Source: Anderseniella sp.
GTDB taxonomy: Bacteria > Pseudomonadota > Alphaproteobacteria > Rhizobiales > Aestuariivirgaceae
NCBI GenBank assembly: GCA_028289645.1
Contig: JANQOK010000008.1
Location: 186,001-250,000 of the forward strand
Reading direction: 5' to 3'
DNA length: 64,000 nt
Position numbers and translations under genes: made by a program. This document shows, in pieces, positions 26,850 through 35,944 of the stretch. The notes under the pieces are model-generated. The model saw only the letters and a list, made by a program, of their open reading frames with translations, made no database searches and was not told where the DNA came from. Every line of letters starts with the position of its first letter. Position 1 is the stretch's first letter.

Positions 26850-27908
26850 TCAGCTGAGGTCCAATTGACGTAGTTGTGAAACAAGTTTCCGCGCCGGTGA
26901 AAACGGCAGGTGCCTGGTCGTTGTGAGCATTTCATGCAGGCTGACAATTTTGCCGACGTCGACCTTCATGACGTCTTCCACCCTGGTGTAGGGCCGTGAT
27001 TTCAATGACGGCGCAGCCTCGAAGGCTTTCAACTGACTGAACCGGAACCCGAACTCATCGGCAACCTCATTGTTGTCGTTTGTCGAGTAGTCGATGAAAT
27101 CGCGCACATCAGCATGCAAACTCGGGCGGTCGAACACGATGTTCTGGTTGTTTGATTTTTCAACCTGCCCGATCAGCCTGATGAGAGAGTTGGTCTGCGG
27201 CAGAAACAGTCCATCCCTGTCAGCGCAGAACCGGCACCGGTAGCGTTGCAGCAGCGCCATCCCCTCGCCGGACAGGCTTACATTCTCGTTCACACTGCCG
27301 GCTGAAGCTACAGGCTCCACGGCAGGAAGCGTGTTGTGCCAGAAGTCTCTGACCGCATCCTGGTCCCGCAGCAATGGCTTGCGGAATTCGCTGATCCGCA
27401 ACCGGCCGTGTTTCTGCCATGCCCGCAGCGCAGGTGCATTCAGCAGTCTGGCGGGCCGCAGCACCTTTGATGACGCTCTCAGCGACTGTTGGGTCTTCGC
27501 TGCAAAATGCGAAGACGGACGACGCAGATACACCACGATCTCCACTTCGGAGATGATTGGGACTTCGGCGTTCAGACGCCGGCAAAACCCGTCCACGTCA
27601 CCCAGATACAACAAGGCCTCGGCTGACAGCACCAGCGTGTGATCTGGATGGCGCCTGGCCCGCTTCGCCAGGATTTTCCAAAGCCGGTCAGCCCTGTTGA
27701 TGACCTTCTCGCGTCTCCCATATCGCTGCAGCATTCCGCGCGGGGTTGCAGGCCTGAAGGGTGCCGTCAGGTAGTTGTGATTCACGTCGCCATCAAGCAC
27801 GGGATAAAGAATCCCGTTCTTGAGGAGATATCCGCTGCTATCGGTCAGTGACTGCTGGATAGACGACGTGCCGGTCTTGCCTGAACCTATGTGCAGGATG
27901 ACCTTCAT
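26850..27908 (-). CDS. Sulfotransferase-like P-loop protein
   Basis: 352 residues from ATG 27908 (GTG 27920 would add four). The N-terminus KVILHIGSGKTGTSSIQ is the 5'-phosphosulfate-binding loop of sulfotransferase-fold proteins, and IVVYLRRPSSHFAAKTQQ near 130 fits the 3'-phosphate-binding Arg/Ser segment. The rest is divergent. It would transfer sulfate from PAPS to a glycan, lipid or small molecule; acceptor unknown. Located 51 bases downstream of an ArsC-family gene and the phospholipid genes pssA and psd, so a lipid or envelope acceptor is possible. Confidence 0.7.
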   Translation of the reverse strand: MKVILHIGSGKTGTSSIQQSLTDSSGYLLKNGILYPVLDGDVNHNYLTAPFRPATPRGMLQRYGRREKVINRADRLWKILAKRARRHPDHTLVLSAEALLYLGDVDGFCRRLNAEVPIISEVEIVVYLRRPSSHFAAKTQQSLRASSKVLRPARLLNAPALRAWQKHGRLRISEFRKPLLRDQDAVRDFWHNTLPAVEPVASAGSVNENVSLSGEGMALLQRYRCRFCADRDGLFLPQTNSLIRLIGQVEKSNNQNIVFDRPSLHADVRDFIDYSTNDNNEVADEFGFRFSQLKAFEAAPSLKSRPYTRVEDVMKVDVGKIVSLHEMLTTTRHLPFSPARKLVSQLRQLDLS

Positions 27909-27959
27909 GTCGCCGGGCACTTCCCTGCAAACATGGCAGTGTAAATGCCGAGTTCAGGA

Positions 27960-28340
27960 TCAGGCGTTGTCATTGGCGCTGTCAGGCTGCCCGGCGAGCA
28001 GATCCAGAACCTGTTCGGAAGGACGGCAAAGGCGCACGCCACGCGGGCTGGCCACGATGGGACGATTGACCAGCACGGGGTGTTCCAGCATGGCCGCGAG
28101 GATGGTCTCGTCATCCACGTCCGGATCGGTCAGGCCAAGTTCTTCCGCCGGAGATCTGGCCGTGCGCAACGCTTCACGCGGCGTCAGGCCGGCTGCTGCG
28201 AACAGAGCCAGCAATTGCGGACGCGTCCAGCCCTCCCTGAGGTACTCGATGATCACCGGCTCTTCGCCGGCTTCTCTTATCAGTTCGATGGTGTTGCGCG
28301 ATGTGCCGCACGCTGGGTTGTGATGAACAACTATGGTCAT
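27960..28340 (-). CDS. arsC: ArsC-family (glutaredoxin-dependent) arsenate reductase
   Basis: 126 residues with the ArsC fold: redox Cys11 in HNPACGTSRNT and arginines in LRTARSP, VLVNRPIV and VRLCRPSE in the places that bind arsenate in the plasmid R773-type enzyme. It reduces arsenate to arsenite with glutathione and glutaredoxin. Its ATG overlaps the pssA stop by four bases, so it is translated after pssA; no arsenite exporter or ArsH lies beside it. A Spx/YffB-like thiol protein is a less likely reading. Confidence 0.85.
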   Translation of the reverse strand: MTIVVHHNPACGTSRNTIELIREAGEEPVIIEYLREGWTRPQLLALFAAAGLTPREALRTARSPAEELGLTDPDVDDETILAAMLEHPVLVNRPIVASPRGVRLCRPSEQVLDLLAGQPDSANDNA

Positions 28341-29209
28341 GTCTTGTCGTTGCCTAGCAGTGTGTCTTCCGCGCCAATTTCAGCCTGGCCGGTGTCATCG
28401 GCCGTGCCTTCTTCTCCGCCCGCAACCCGTTTTTCCCAGGCATTTTTCTGCCGTACATAGCTCACAACCGACACCGGAATGGCGGCGATATAGGCGAATG
28501 CGGCAAAGGTCACCACTTCCCACGTATAGGTCACAAGAAGGGCGGCGATGATGGTCACCGCGGCAAGGATCGGCAAAACCCATTCCCGTCTCACCCTGCC
28601 TATCCCCTTGCCGGAGAATGTTGGCACGCGCGACACCATGGAAAAGGCAATCAGGGCAATATAGATCAGTACGAAGTGGGCAATTTCGCTGCCTTGCGGC
28701 AGCAGGTCGAGGAACCCCATATACATGGGCAGCATGGCGAGCATGGCGCCAGCGGGCGCGTTGACGCCGGTGAAATAATTGATCTTCCAGGCCGGACGGT
28801 CAGGGTCTTCAAGCGCCACGTTAAAACGCGCCAGACGCAACGCGCAGCACATGGCCAGCGCCAGCGCGACGATCCAGCCGAGGTTCTTCAGCGCGCTCAG
28901 CGACCACATATAGATCAGCAGTCCCGGCGCCACCCCGAAGTTGACGAAGTCAGCCAGGGAGTCCAGTTCCGCACCAAATTTCGACGACCCCTTCAGGGCC
29001 CTCGCGATACGTCCGTCCAATGCATCCAGTACGGTTGCCAGAATGACGCATGCCACAGCAAGTTCAAAACGTCCCTCGATGCCGAGCCGAATGGCGGTAA
29101 CGCCGGAACATAGTGCCAACAGGGTGACAATGTTGGGCACCAGATATCGAACGGGGATCTGCCGCAGCCGTTGTTCGCCCGAATATGCCGGTTCTTCGCT
29201 TTTGGTCAT
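28337..29209 (-). CDS. pssA: CDP-diacylglycerol-serine O-phosphatidyltransferase
   Basis: 290-residue integral membrane CDP-alcohol phosphatidyltransferase. The signature DGx2ARx8Gx3Dx3D is exact: Asp65-Gly66, Ala69-Arg70, Gly79, Asp83, Asp87. About eight hydrophobic segments follow the PNIVTLLALCSGVTAI start, as in type II PssA. It makes phosphatidylserine, the substrate of Psd encoded 33 bases upstream in the same operon. Confidence 0.95.
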   Translation of the reverse strand: MTKSEEPAYSGEQRLRQIPVRYLVPNIVTLLALCSGVTAIRLGIEGRFELAVACVILATVLDALDGRIARALKGSSKFGAELDSLADFVNFGVAPGLLIYMWSLSALKNLGWIVALALAMCCALRLARFNVALEDPDRPAWKINYFTGVNAPAGAMLAMLPMYMGFLDLLPQGSEIAHFVLIYIALIAFSMVSRVPTFSGKGIGRVRREWVLPILAAVTIIAALLVTYTWEVVTFAAFAYIAAIPVSVVSYVRQKNAWEKRVAGGEEGTADDTGQAEIGAEDTLLGNDKT

Positions 29210-29242
29210 AAATCCTACTTTGCCTTGTCTGGCTCAGATTCG

Positions 29243-29950
29243 TCAGGCCTTGCGGCCGGTCGGCGCCGGTCCGGAGCCTGACAAGTCGGCAAGCACCGTC
29301 TCGCCCGCAATGGCGATTTGCCCGACACAGGCACGCACCGCGGCACCCTCAGGCAGATATACATCAACCCGCGATCCGAAACGAATCAAACCGAAACGCT
29401 GGCCAGCCTGCAGGCGCGCACCCTGCCCAGTGAAACTTACGATGCGGCGCGCCACCAGTCCGGCAATCTGTACCACACCGATACGGCGCTTGTCCGGCAT
29501 TTCCAGCGTTAGAGCCTGCCGTTCGTTGTGCTCGCTTGCCTTGTCCAGTTCGGCATTCAGGAACTTGCCGGCGACATAACTCATCTGCAGAACTTCACCA
29601 TCGACCGGCGCACGGTTCACATGCACGTCGAAAACGTTCATGAACACGGAAATGCGGGTCAGTTTGTCGCCCTCCAACGCAAGCTCCGGCGGAATCGCAA
29701 CCTGTTCAATGGCCGATATGCAGCCGTCGGCCGGCGAGATCACCAGGCTGGGATCCTGCGGCGTGACGCGCTCAGGATCGCGAAAGAAATAGGCACACCA
29801 CAAGGTCGCGACAACACCGAGCCAGCCGAAGAAATCCGGCAACAGCCAGAACAAAACCAGCGTAACAGCGGCAAAAATGGCGATAAAGCGATAGCCTTCG
29901 CGATGTACGGGCACAAATATCGACAGGATCGAGTTCAACATCAGCGGCAT
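29243..29950 (-). CDS. psd: Phosphatidylserine decarboxylase proenzyme
   Basis: 235 residues, the short pyruvoyl-dependent type common in alphaproteobacteria. Self-cleavage is expected between Gly192 and Ser193 in [13 protein letters not shown], giving the pyruvoyl alpha chain. [14 protein letters not shown] near 71 and [16 protein letters not shown] near 103 are conserved beta-chain blocks; two hydrophobic segments near 20-55 anchor it. It converts phosphatidylserine to phosphatidylethanolamine. First gene of psd-pssA-arsC. Confidence 0.95.
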   Translation of the reverse strand: MPLMLNSILSIFVPVHREGYRFIAIFAAVTLVLFWLLPDFFGWLGVVATLWCAYFFRDPERVTPQDPSLVISPADGCISAIEQVAIPPELALEGDKLTRISVFMNVFDVHVNRAPVDGEVLQMSYVAGKFLNAELDKASEHNERQALTLEMPDKRRIGVVQIAGLVARRIVSFTGQGARLQAGQRFGLIRFGSRVDVYLPEGAAVRACVGQIAIAGETVLADLSGSGPAPTGRKA

Positions 29951-30090
29951 ACTTCTCCGGCAGAGGCAAATGGCCGTGGTGGTGTGTACGGCAACACAAG
30001 GGTTCGCTGAGTTTGGTAAAGCGCAGCGGCAGACAGTGCAAGACCAAGATGTGCGGTTGATGTGACCTGGCGACCGCTTGCGGGTGCCAC

Positions 30091-31980
30091 CTAGGTGTCC
30101 GCTTTCAGGCTGAGTGCCAGTTCCTCTGCGGTCATGCCGCGCGCTTCGTAATTCTCTGCGAGCTTGCGCAAGGCTTCGTCGGCTTCACGCTGGCGGTTCC
30201 ACATGGATGCGTAGACGCCGTCCTGCTCAAGCAGCTGTGCGTGAGTGCCACGTTCGGCAATGCGGCCCTCACCCAGTACAATAATCTGGTCGGCATCGAC
30301 CACCGTTGACAACCTGTGGGCGATAACCAGCGTGGTGCGGTCCTTCGACACCAGTTTCAGCGCCGCCTGAATGTCCTGCTCGGTCATGGTGTCGAGCGCC
30401 GACGTCGCTTCATCCAGTATGAGGATCGGCGGACCCTTTAATATGGTGCGGGCAATGGAAACGCGCTGTTTCTCGCCGCCCGACAGTTTCAGTCCGCGCT
30501 CGCCGACCATGGAGTCATAACCATCAGGCAGGTCGAGTATGAACTCATGGATCTGGGCCAGCCTGGCTGCCGCCTCGACCTCTTCATCAGTTGCGTCCGG
30601 GCGGCCATAGCGAATGTTGTATCGAATGGTGTCGTTGAACAGAACCGTGTCCTGCGGCACCATGCCGACCGCAGCGCGCAGCGATTTCTGGGTCACCTCC
30701 CTCACATCCTGGCCATCAATGGCAATACTGCCGCCCGTCACGTCGTAGAACCGGTAAATGAGACGGGAGATGGTCGATTTGCCGGCGCCCGACGGGCCTA
30801 CAATGGCAAAGGTCTGGCCGGCCGGCACTTCGAAATCCAGCCCGTTGAGGATCGATCGTTCATCGTCATAGGAAAAATCCACGCTGTTGAAGCGGATCAC
30901 GCCGTCGCTGACGGCAAGCTGTTTTGCGTCGGGCGCATCGACGATTTCCTCTTCAACGGACAACAGGTCGAACATCTGCTCGATATCGGCCAGGCCCTGG
31001 CGGATCTCACGGTAGACAAAGCCGATGAAATTCAGCGGAACCGACAGTTGCATCAACATTACATTGATGAATACGAAGTCGCCGATCGTCTGGTTGCCGG
31101 CCTGCACTTCAAGCGCAGACATCACCATGACGATGGTCATGCCGGTGCCGAATATCAGCCCCTGCCCGAAATTGAGCCAGCCGAGCGACGTCCAGGTTCT
31201 GGTCGCGGACGCTTCGTAGCGCTCCATGGACTTGTCGAACCGGCGGGCCTCCATTTCCTCATTGCCAAAGTACTTTACAGTCTCGAAGTTCAACAGACTG
31301 TCGATGGCCTTGGTGTTGGCGTCATTGTCCGACTCGTTCATCTGCTTGCGGATGTTGATGCGCCAGTCGCTGGCCCGCACCGTGAACCAGGAGTACAGCC
31401 ACACCACCGCAGCGATCACAGCGACATAACTCCAGCCATAGGCAAAAGCGAATATTGCGGCTGTGAGCGCAAACTCCAGGATTGTCGGCGCGGTGTTCAG
31501 AATGGTGAACCGCACAATGATCTCGATGCCCTTGGTGCCGCGTTCGATTATGCGCGACAGGCCGCCGGTCCTGCGTTCCAGATGAAACCGCAGCGACAGC
31601 TTGTGCATGTGCTTGAACGTTCTAAAGGCGAGTTGCCTGACGGCATGCTGTCCAACCCGGGCAAACAGGGCGTCACGCAATTGGTTGAAGCCCCACTGCG
31701 TGACCCGGGCAACATTGTAGGCAAGCACCAGCATGACTGGCGCCAGCAGCCAGACTGGCAGAAGTTCAGGTGCGTCCAGCTTGCCGTTCAGCGCGTCCGT
31801 TGCGTACTTGAAGAAATACGGCACCACGACGAGCACCAGCTTGGCAAGGACGAGAAAAAACGTGGCCCACAGCACCCGGATCTTGAGGTCCGGACGGTCC
31901 GACGGCCACATGTAGGGCCACAGATTGCGGATCGTACGGATTGTAGAACCGCTGTCGGAAGAAACTGTTTTGGCGGTCAA
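30091..31980 (-). CDS. ABC exporter, ATM1/HMT-like half transporter
   Basis: 629 residues from TTG 31980. A six-helix type IV exporter domain (residues ~35-320) is followed by an ATPase domain with [10 protein letters not shown], the signature [24 protein letters not shown] and the switch His in VIAHRLST. Sequence character ([18 protein letters not shown] start, [13 protein letters not shown] loop) fits the ATM1/HMT1 class that exports glutathione-linked sulfur or metal compounds. TTG 31980 is preferred because AAAGG lies eight bases upstream and it avoids overlap with arsR, which ends 17 bases earlier. Regulated together with arsR, probably by metal. Confidence 0.88.
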   Translation of the reverse strand: MTAKTVSSDSGSTIRTIRNLWPYMWPSDRPDLKIRVLWATFFLVLAKLVLVVVPYFFKYATDALNGKLDAPELLPVWLLAPVMLVLAYNVARVTQWGFNQLRDALFARVGQHAVRQLAFRTFKHMHKLSLRFHLERRTGGLSRIIERGTKGIEIIVRFTILNTAPTILEFALTAAIFAFAYGWSYVAVIAAVVWLYSWFTVRASDWRINIRKQMNESDNDANTKAIDSLLNFETVKYFGNEEMEARRFDKSMERYEASATRTWTSLGWLNFGQGLIFGTGMTIVMVMSALEVQAGNQTIGDFVFINVMLMQLSVPLNFIGFVYREIRQGLADIEQMFDLLSVEEEIVDAPDAKQLAVSDGVIRFNSVDFSYDDERSILNGLDFEVPAGQTFAIVGPSGAGKSTISRLIYRFYDVTGGSIAIDGQDVREVTQKSLRAAVGMVPQDTVLFNDTIRYNIRYGRPDATDEEVEAAARLAQIHEFILDLPDGYDSMVGERGLKLSGGEKQRVSIARTILKGPPILILDEATSALDTMTEQDIQAALKLVSKDRTTLVIAHRLSTVVDADQIIVLGEGRIAERGTHAQLLEQDGVYASMWNRQREADEALRKLAENYEARGMTAEELALSLKADT

Positions 31981-31997
31981 AATAATTGCCTTTGGTA

Positions 31998-32324
31998 TTA
32001 TCGGGTATTGGCAGCATCGGCGGGCTGCTGCGAACAACAAAAACTGACAAGATCGCTGATTGCGGAAGATGCAGATTGCAGCGCCTGCCTATTCAACACG
32101 TAACGTGATTTGGGTCGCCTGGGTTCATAGCTGACAAGCCCGGCCTCGACCAACACTTTCAGATGTTGCGAGACGGTTGACTGTGCCAGGTTCAGATGTT
32201 CGACCACCTCGCGGCAGCAACACTCGTCGCAACACGCCAGCCTGCGCAGGATCGTCACCCGTGCAGGATGTCCCAGCGCCGCCATGACAGCCGCCATCTG
32301 AACGCTGTCCACGTTGTCCGCCAT
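31998..32324 (-). CDS. ArsR/SmtB-family metal-responsive repressor
   Basis: 108 residues from ATG 32324. Winged helix with ALGHPARVTILRRL, recognition helix NLAQSTVSQHLKVLVEAGLV and wing. Alpha-3 region has an unusual Cys cluster: Cys31, 32, 35, 36, 37 in ACCDECCCREV, and a second pair Cys96-97 near the C-terminus, strong potential soft-metal ligands. The frame opens further upstream, but ATG 32366 lies inside the palindrome at 32362-32390, so 32324 is chosen. It is followed by the ABC exporter and diverges from the PCu(A)C gene. Confidence 0.88.
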   Translation of the reverse strand: MADNVDSVQMAAVMAALGHPARVTILRRLACCDECCCREVVEHLNLAQSTVSQHLKVLVEAGLVSYEPRRPKSRYVLNRQALQSASSAISDLVSFCCSQQPADAANTR

Positions 32325-32361
32325 CGCTGAAGCGGCTCTATTCTGCCGGTTGCTTTGTACT

Positions 32362-32390
32362 ATCATCGTAAATCGACGATATACGATGAT
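32362..32390. promoter_or_regulatory. ArsR-type operator between arsR and the copper chaperone gene
   Basis: Nine-base perfect inverted repeat ATCATCGTA (32362-32370) / TACGATGAT (32382-32390) with an 11-base spacer; the spacer adds another ACGAT, so ATCGT/ACGAT half-sites occur three times. Position 37 bases upstream of arsR and 86 upstream of the PCu(A)C ATG suits divergent repression. Binding is inferred. Confidence 0.7.
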
Positions 32391-32476
32391 CACGGATGCT
32401 GCAAGGGCCGTATGTCGCATGGTCACCGGTCGACCTACTTGGCAGTTTGTCAGTCAGCAAAAGGACACCCAATTCC

Positions 32477-32968
32477 ATGAAATCCGTTTATCTGATTGCC
32501 GCCTTGGCGGTACTCGGCACAGCCGGCGGCGCATACACTGTGATGCACATGATGCACGGTGAGCACCACGAAATGACCGTTCAGGCCAAGGCCGGTCAGT
32601 TGTCAATCGGCAATGCGACCGCCCGCTTCCTGATCGAAGGCCGGCCCGGCGCCGTGTTTCTGAGCATCGACAACAACGGGAGTGACGACAAGTTGATTGC
32701 AGCGTCTTCCGTCGAGGCAGGGCGCGTGGAACTGCACACCCACTCCATGGACAACGGTGTCATGAAGATGCGCGCGGTCGAGGCAATCGAAATCCCGGCG
32801 AACTCCAGGACGGAACTGAAATCAGGCGGCTATCACATCATGATGTTTGATGTGGAAACCATGCCTGAGAAGGGATCGACCGTGCCTCTCACTCTGACCT
32901 TCGAGAAAGCAGGCGACGTCCAAATCGGCGCGGTGGTCGGCAAGCCTGACGGCGCACACAACCACTAA
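32477..32968 (+). CDS. Periplasmic copper chaperone PCu(A)C
   Basis: 163 residues. An N-terminal hydrophobic leader (MKSVYLIAALAVLGTAGGAY) directs export, followed by a His/Met-rich stretch MHMMHGEHHEM. The PCu(A)C copper site is exact: His87-x10-Met98-x21-His120-x-Met122. Proteins of this family carry Cu(I) to cytochrome c oxidase with Sco1. No Sco or oxidase gene is adjacent; instead it diverges from an ArsR/ABC-exporter pair across a shared palindrome, suggesting metal control. Confidence 0.92.
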   Translation: MKSVYLIAALAVLGTAGGAYTVMHMMHGEHHEMTVQAKAGQLSIGNATARFLIEGRPGAVFLSIDNNGSDDKLIAASSVEAGRVELHTHSMDNGVMKMRAVEAIEIPANSRTELKSGGYHIMMFDVETMPEKGSTVPLTLTFEKAGDVQIGAVVGKPDGAHNH

Positions 32969-32999
32969 AGATTCGCCGTGTGGCGGGACTGCCGGAAAT

Positions 33000-34964
33000 T
33001 CACTCGCATTCCGCCAGCGGACGCCGGCAAGACGGGTCAATGGATTCGGGCGCATTCGATCCCGGTGTTTCGAAAATCTGCCCCGGGTAAATCCGGTCCG
33101 GGTCGCGGATCTGATCCTTGTTGGCGTTATAGATCACCGTGTACTGGCGGCCTTTGCCGTAGATCACGCGGGATATCTGCCAAAGGTTGTTGCCGGGCTG
33201 GATAACCACCTTGCCGGTTGCAGGCGGGGTTGTTTCACTCTGTCCGGTTTCGGCAGTGATCGCGGCAGTTTCTGTAGAGTTTGTGTCCGGCGCAGGAGTG
33301 GCCGTTTGCTGCAAGGGCTCATCATCCTCAGTGCCGGGCAACAGGTCTCCGGGCTTGACCGGTTCAGCATCAGGCTCGACAGCGGCGACCTCCTGCTCGG
33401 ATATCTCGGGTTTGGCAGGTTCAACTGTGGTTTCAGGTACGGCGGCCTCGCTGGTGGTTTCCGGTTTGACCGGCTCTGCAGCCGTATCCGCCACTGCAAC
33501 CTGTTGAGTTGGCTGCGGTTCAGCTGATGCGGTTTCGGTATCCGGTTTCGTAGTTTCTGCGTCGCCCTTGATTTCTGACGTCGGCTGCGCCTCCCCCACT
33601 TCAGACTTGCCGGTTTCTGATCCTGCAGCAGCGGTCACGTTGTCCGACGAATTGGTTTCAGGCGTTGTTGTCGTTGCCGTTTCGGTGGAACTGGTCTCGG
33701 CTTCTGGCTTGGCAACCTCTTCTTGTTTGGTTTCAGGCTCCGCCGCAGCAGGCTCTTCTGCAGATTGAGATTGCTGCTGTTCGGTAGTGGTCTGGCGCTG
33801 TGCCTGCAGGCTGGCGATACGCTCCGGAGACTCCCGGAAGAACGGCAATTCTATGCGTTCAGAGACACTGCCATCCTGTGCGATCTGGTCGGTGCGCAGT
33901 CTGTGCGGGCCAGCCGCGATTTCACTGTCAGCGGTAAATGACCATGTGCCGTCACTACCTGCGACTGCCGCGCCGGTATAAACATCATCCACATAGACGC
34001 GCACCGTGCTGTTGGGGGCAGACCGGCCGGAGAATGTGGTCATTCCAGCCTCGTTGTAATCGACGACGTCTACATTCAACGCACGGCCAGCGGAAGTAAC
34101 CGCCGGTGCCGCGGCAGTGGCGGGCGGTTGCAACGCGGCGGTCTTTGATTCAGCAGCAGGCTGCTGGTCCGAAGCTGCAGTGCCTTCCGCGGCCTGACCG
34201 GCATCGGCCTGTTTGGACTCATCCTGTTTGACCTCGGCGGTTTCCGGCTTCTGCAGCACTTTGGAAGGTTTGGCGGTTTCGCTGAGGACAATGAGCGGCT
34301 GCGTACCAGGCTGATCAGGAACCGTCAGCGCAACGCTCTGCTCTGCCAGCTTGACTTCGCCGGCCGCATTCTCGGTTTCAATCTGCATCTGATGCGCGCC
34401 AGCTGGCATTGCTTCGGCCGGTATGACCACCCACTCGCCGCGGTCATTGGCCTGGGTTTCGCCGGCGACCTTCTGGTTGATCAGCAGCCGAACCTTTGCA
34501 CCGGGCTCGGCCCTGCCGGCAAGCACGGCTGATCCGTCTTCTTCAACCCGCACAATGTCAAACGATGCACCTTCAGGCTCAGCCTCGGCTGACTCAGGTT
34601 TTGCACTCTCTTCAACCGGTTTTGCAATCTCTTCAACAGACTTTGCTTCCGGAGCAGGTTCTGCAGAAGGGACTGTTTCTGTCTGCTTCGGTTCGACTGC
34701 AGCAACTTTTTCCTCTGCCTTGGTGGCCTCTTCAGCCTTTGCAGTCTCCTCAGCTTTCGCGGCCGGAGCAGCTTCGGTCTCGGCAGATTGCTGGGCAGCG
34801 GGCTGGTTCGAAATCGCCTCTGCAGGCTTGATATTTACGGTCTGCGAACCTGAAGACAGCGACGTCAGCGCCGAAGGATCGTCCTGCAATCCCTTGTAGC
34901 TGAGCGCCATCAAACCGCCCGCACAAAGCACCGCAAGTGAACTGAACATTACAAGAGGCTTCAT
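33000..34964 (-). CDS. Ig-like and LysM domain envelope protein
   Basis: 654 residues. A short cytoplasmic start and one hydrophobic segment (PLVMFSSLAVLCAGGLMALSY) act as anchor or uncleaved signal. Then come an Ala/Glu-rich linker, an Ig-like module (~135-225, ASFDIVRVEEDG...), a second linker, a second Ig-like module (~300-375, LNVDVVDYNEAG...), a long acidic Glu/Thr/Pro-rich stretch (~385-580) and a C-terminal LysM (~590-640, VVIQPGNNLWQISRVIYG). LysM should bind peptidoglycan. The architecture resembles alphaproteobacterial LysM proteins of unknown role in cell-envelope organisation. Confidence 0.85.
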   Translation of the reverse strand: MKPLVMFSSLAVLCAGGLMALSYKGLQDDPSALTSLSSGSQTVNIKPAEAISNQPAAQQSAETEAAPAAKAEETAKAEEATKAEEKVAAVEPKQTETVPSAEPAPEAKSVEEIAKPVEESAKPESAEAEPEGASFDIVRVEEDGSAVLAGRAEPGAKVRLLINQKVAGETQANDRGEWVVIPAEAMPAGAHQMQIETENAAGEVKLAEQSVALTVPDQPGTQPLIVLSETAKPSKVLQKPETAEVKQDESKQADAGQAAEGTAASDQQPAAESKTAALQPPATAAAPAVTSAGRALNVDVVDYNEAGMTTFSGRSAPNSTVRVYVDDVYTGAAVAGSDGTWSFTADSEIAAGPHRLRTDQIAQDGSVSERIELPFFRESPERIASLQAQRQTTTEQQQSQSAEEPAAAEPETKQEEVAKPEAETSSTETATTTTPETNSSDNVTAAAGSETGKSEVGEAQPTSEIKGDAETTKPDTETASAEPQPTQQVAVADTAAEPVKPETTSEAAVPETTVEPAKPEISEQEVAAVEPDAEPVKPGDLLPGTEDDEPLQQTATPAPDTNSTETAAITAETGQSETTPPATGKVVIQPGNNLWQISRVIYGKGRQYTVIYNANKDQIRDPDRIYPGQIFETPGSNAPESIDPSCRRPLAECE

Positions 34965-35269
34965 TTTCGTTCCCGTCGCTAGATCAGGATGATTCTCAAT
35001 TCGACTGCCTGAAAACCAAAAACCTGACTGCTTCCAAAGTGTTAGAGCAAATCGACAACTTTACCAGACCCCATGCCGCTCTTGCCTGCGCACTGTGAAC
35101 ATAGTGTGCGCGCAAGATTGGTGCAATCATTGCCTGACTGCATTGTTTCAGGCCTGCGGCTTAGCCGTCTTTTCAGCTTTCCCCCGCCGGATCGCCCGAA
35201 AACCCGTACTTACAAATTACCACACGCAGCGCTTGACGCTAGCCCCTCAGCCTGTGACACAATGATCGC
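34965..35269. other. Divergent intergenic region with an inverted repeat
   Basis: 305 bases between the LysM and LOG genes. The only structure I see is a hairpin with arms 35081-35093 and 35106-35116 (11 pairs, a two-base bulge, 12-base loop) not followed by T's. No credible small gene. Promoters for both flanking genes should lie here but could not be located. Confidence 0.45.
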
Positions 35270-35890
35270 ATGGTAACGAATCGTCTGCCCGAATCCAAAT
35301 TGTCTTTGTGCGTTTATTGCGGCTCCGGTGAGGGCCGCAGCCCGTCATACATGCAAGCTGCGCGGGACCTTGGGTTATCCATGGCCGAGAACAATATCGG
35401 GCTGGTTTACGGCGGCGGCGGGATTGGCCTGATGGGCGAAGTGGCCCGCACGGTCATTGCCGGAAATGCGGCAGTTACAGGCATCATTCCGAAGTTCCTC
35501 ATGAAGCGTGAACGGATGCTGGCAGATGGCGGTCATCAACTGTTCATTGTGGATGACATGCATGAGCGCAAGATGATGATGTTCGAACATGCATCTGGTT
35601 TCGTGGCGCTGCCTGGCGGCATCGGCACGCTGGAGGAACTGGTTGAGATTGCCACCTGGGCACAGCTCGGGCGCCACAGGAAACCGATCATCGTCGCCAA
35701 CATAGACAACTACTGGCAACCGCTTCTGACGCTTGTTGCGCACATGAAGGAAGAACTGTTCATCCGGGAAGGGCTTGAAGTGCACTTCGAAGTGGTGGAT
35801 CGGGCGCAGGATATTGTGCCGGCGTTTCTAGACCGGCTGGCGACAACAGGCGCCGGACCTGAAGACAGCGAAATCACCGAGTTGTTCTAG
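35270..35890 (+). CDS. LOG-family cytokinin riboside 5'-monophosphate phosphoribohydrolase
   Basis: 206-residue Rossmann-fold enzyme of the LOG (TIGR00730) family. The defining PGGIGTLEE motif is at 115-123, with GGGGIGLMGEVA at 48-59 and catalytic Arg/Glu around RKPIIV. Such enzymes hydrolyse the N-glycosidic bond of nucleoside monophosphates (AMP or cytokinin nucleotides) to free base and ribose 5-phosphate. No transferase for cytokinin synthesis is nearby, so a housekeeping nucleotide role is as likely. Single gene; the next gene is convergent. Confidence 0.92.
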   Translation: MVTNRLPESKLSLCVYCGSGEGRSPSYMQAARDLGLSMAENNIGLVYGGGGIGLMGEVARTVIAGNAAVTGIIPKFLMKRERMLADGGHQLFIVDDMHERKMMMFEHASGFVALPGGIGTLEELVEIATWAQLGRHRKPIIVANIDNYWQPLLTLVAHMKEELFIREGLEVHFEVVDRAQDIVPAFLDRLATTGAGPEDSEITELF

Positions 35891-35944
35891 AGCAACACAG
35901 GGTCAGTCAAACCCACAAGACGGCCCGGCCACTTTGAAGCTCAT

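Noticed and set aside
31981-32040. 20-residue extension of the ABC exporter from TTG 32040
   Set aside because: It overlaps arsR, while TTG 31980 has a well-spaced AAAGG.
30547-32103. 518-codon plus-strand frame opposite the ABC exporter
   Set aside because: Fully antisense to an ABC transporter with all motifs; His/Arg/Gln-rich shadow protein.
32325-32426. N-terminal extension of ArsR from the upstream starts
   Set aside because: It would put codons across the operator palindrome and the residues do not resemble ArsR proteins.
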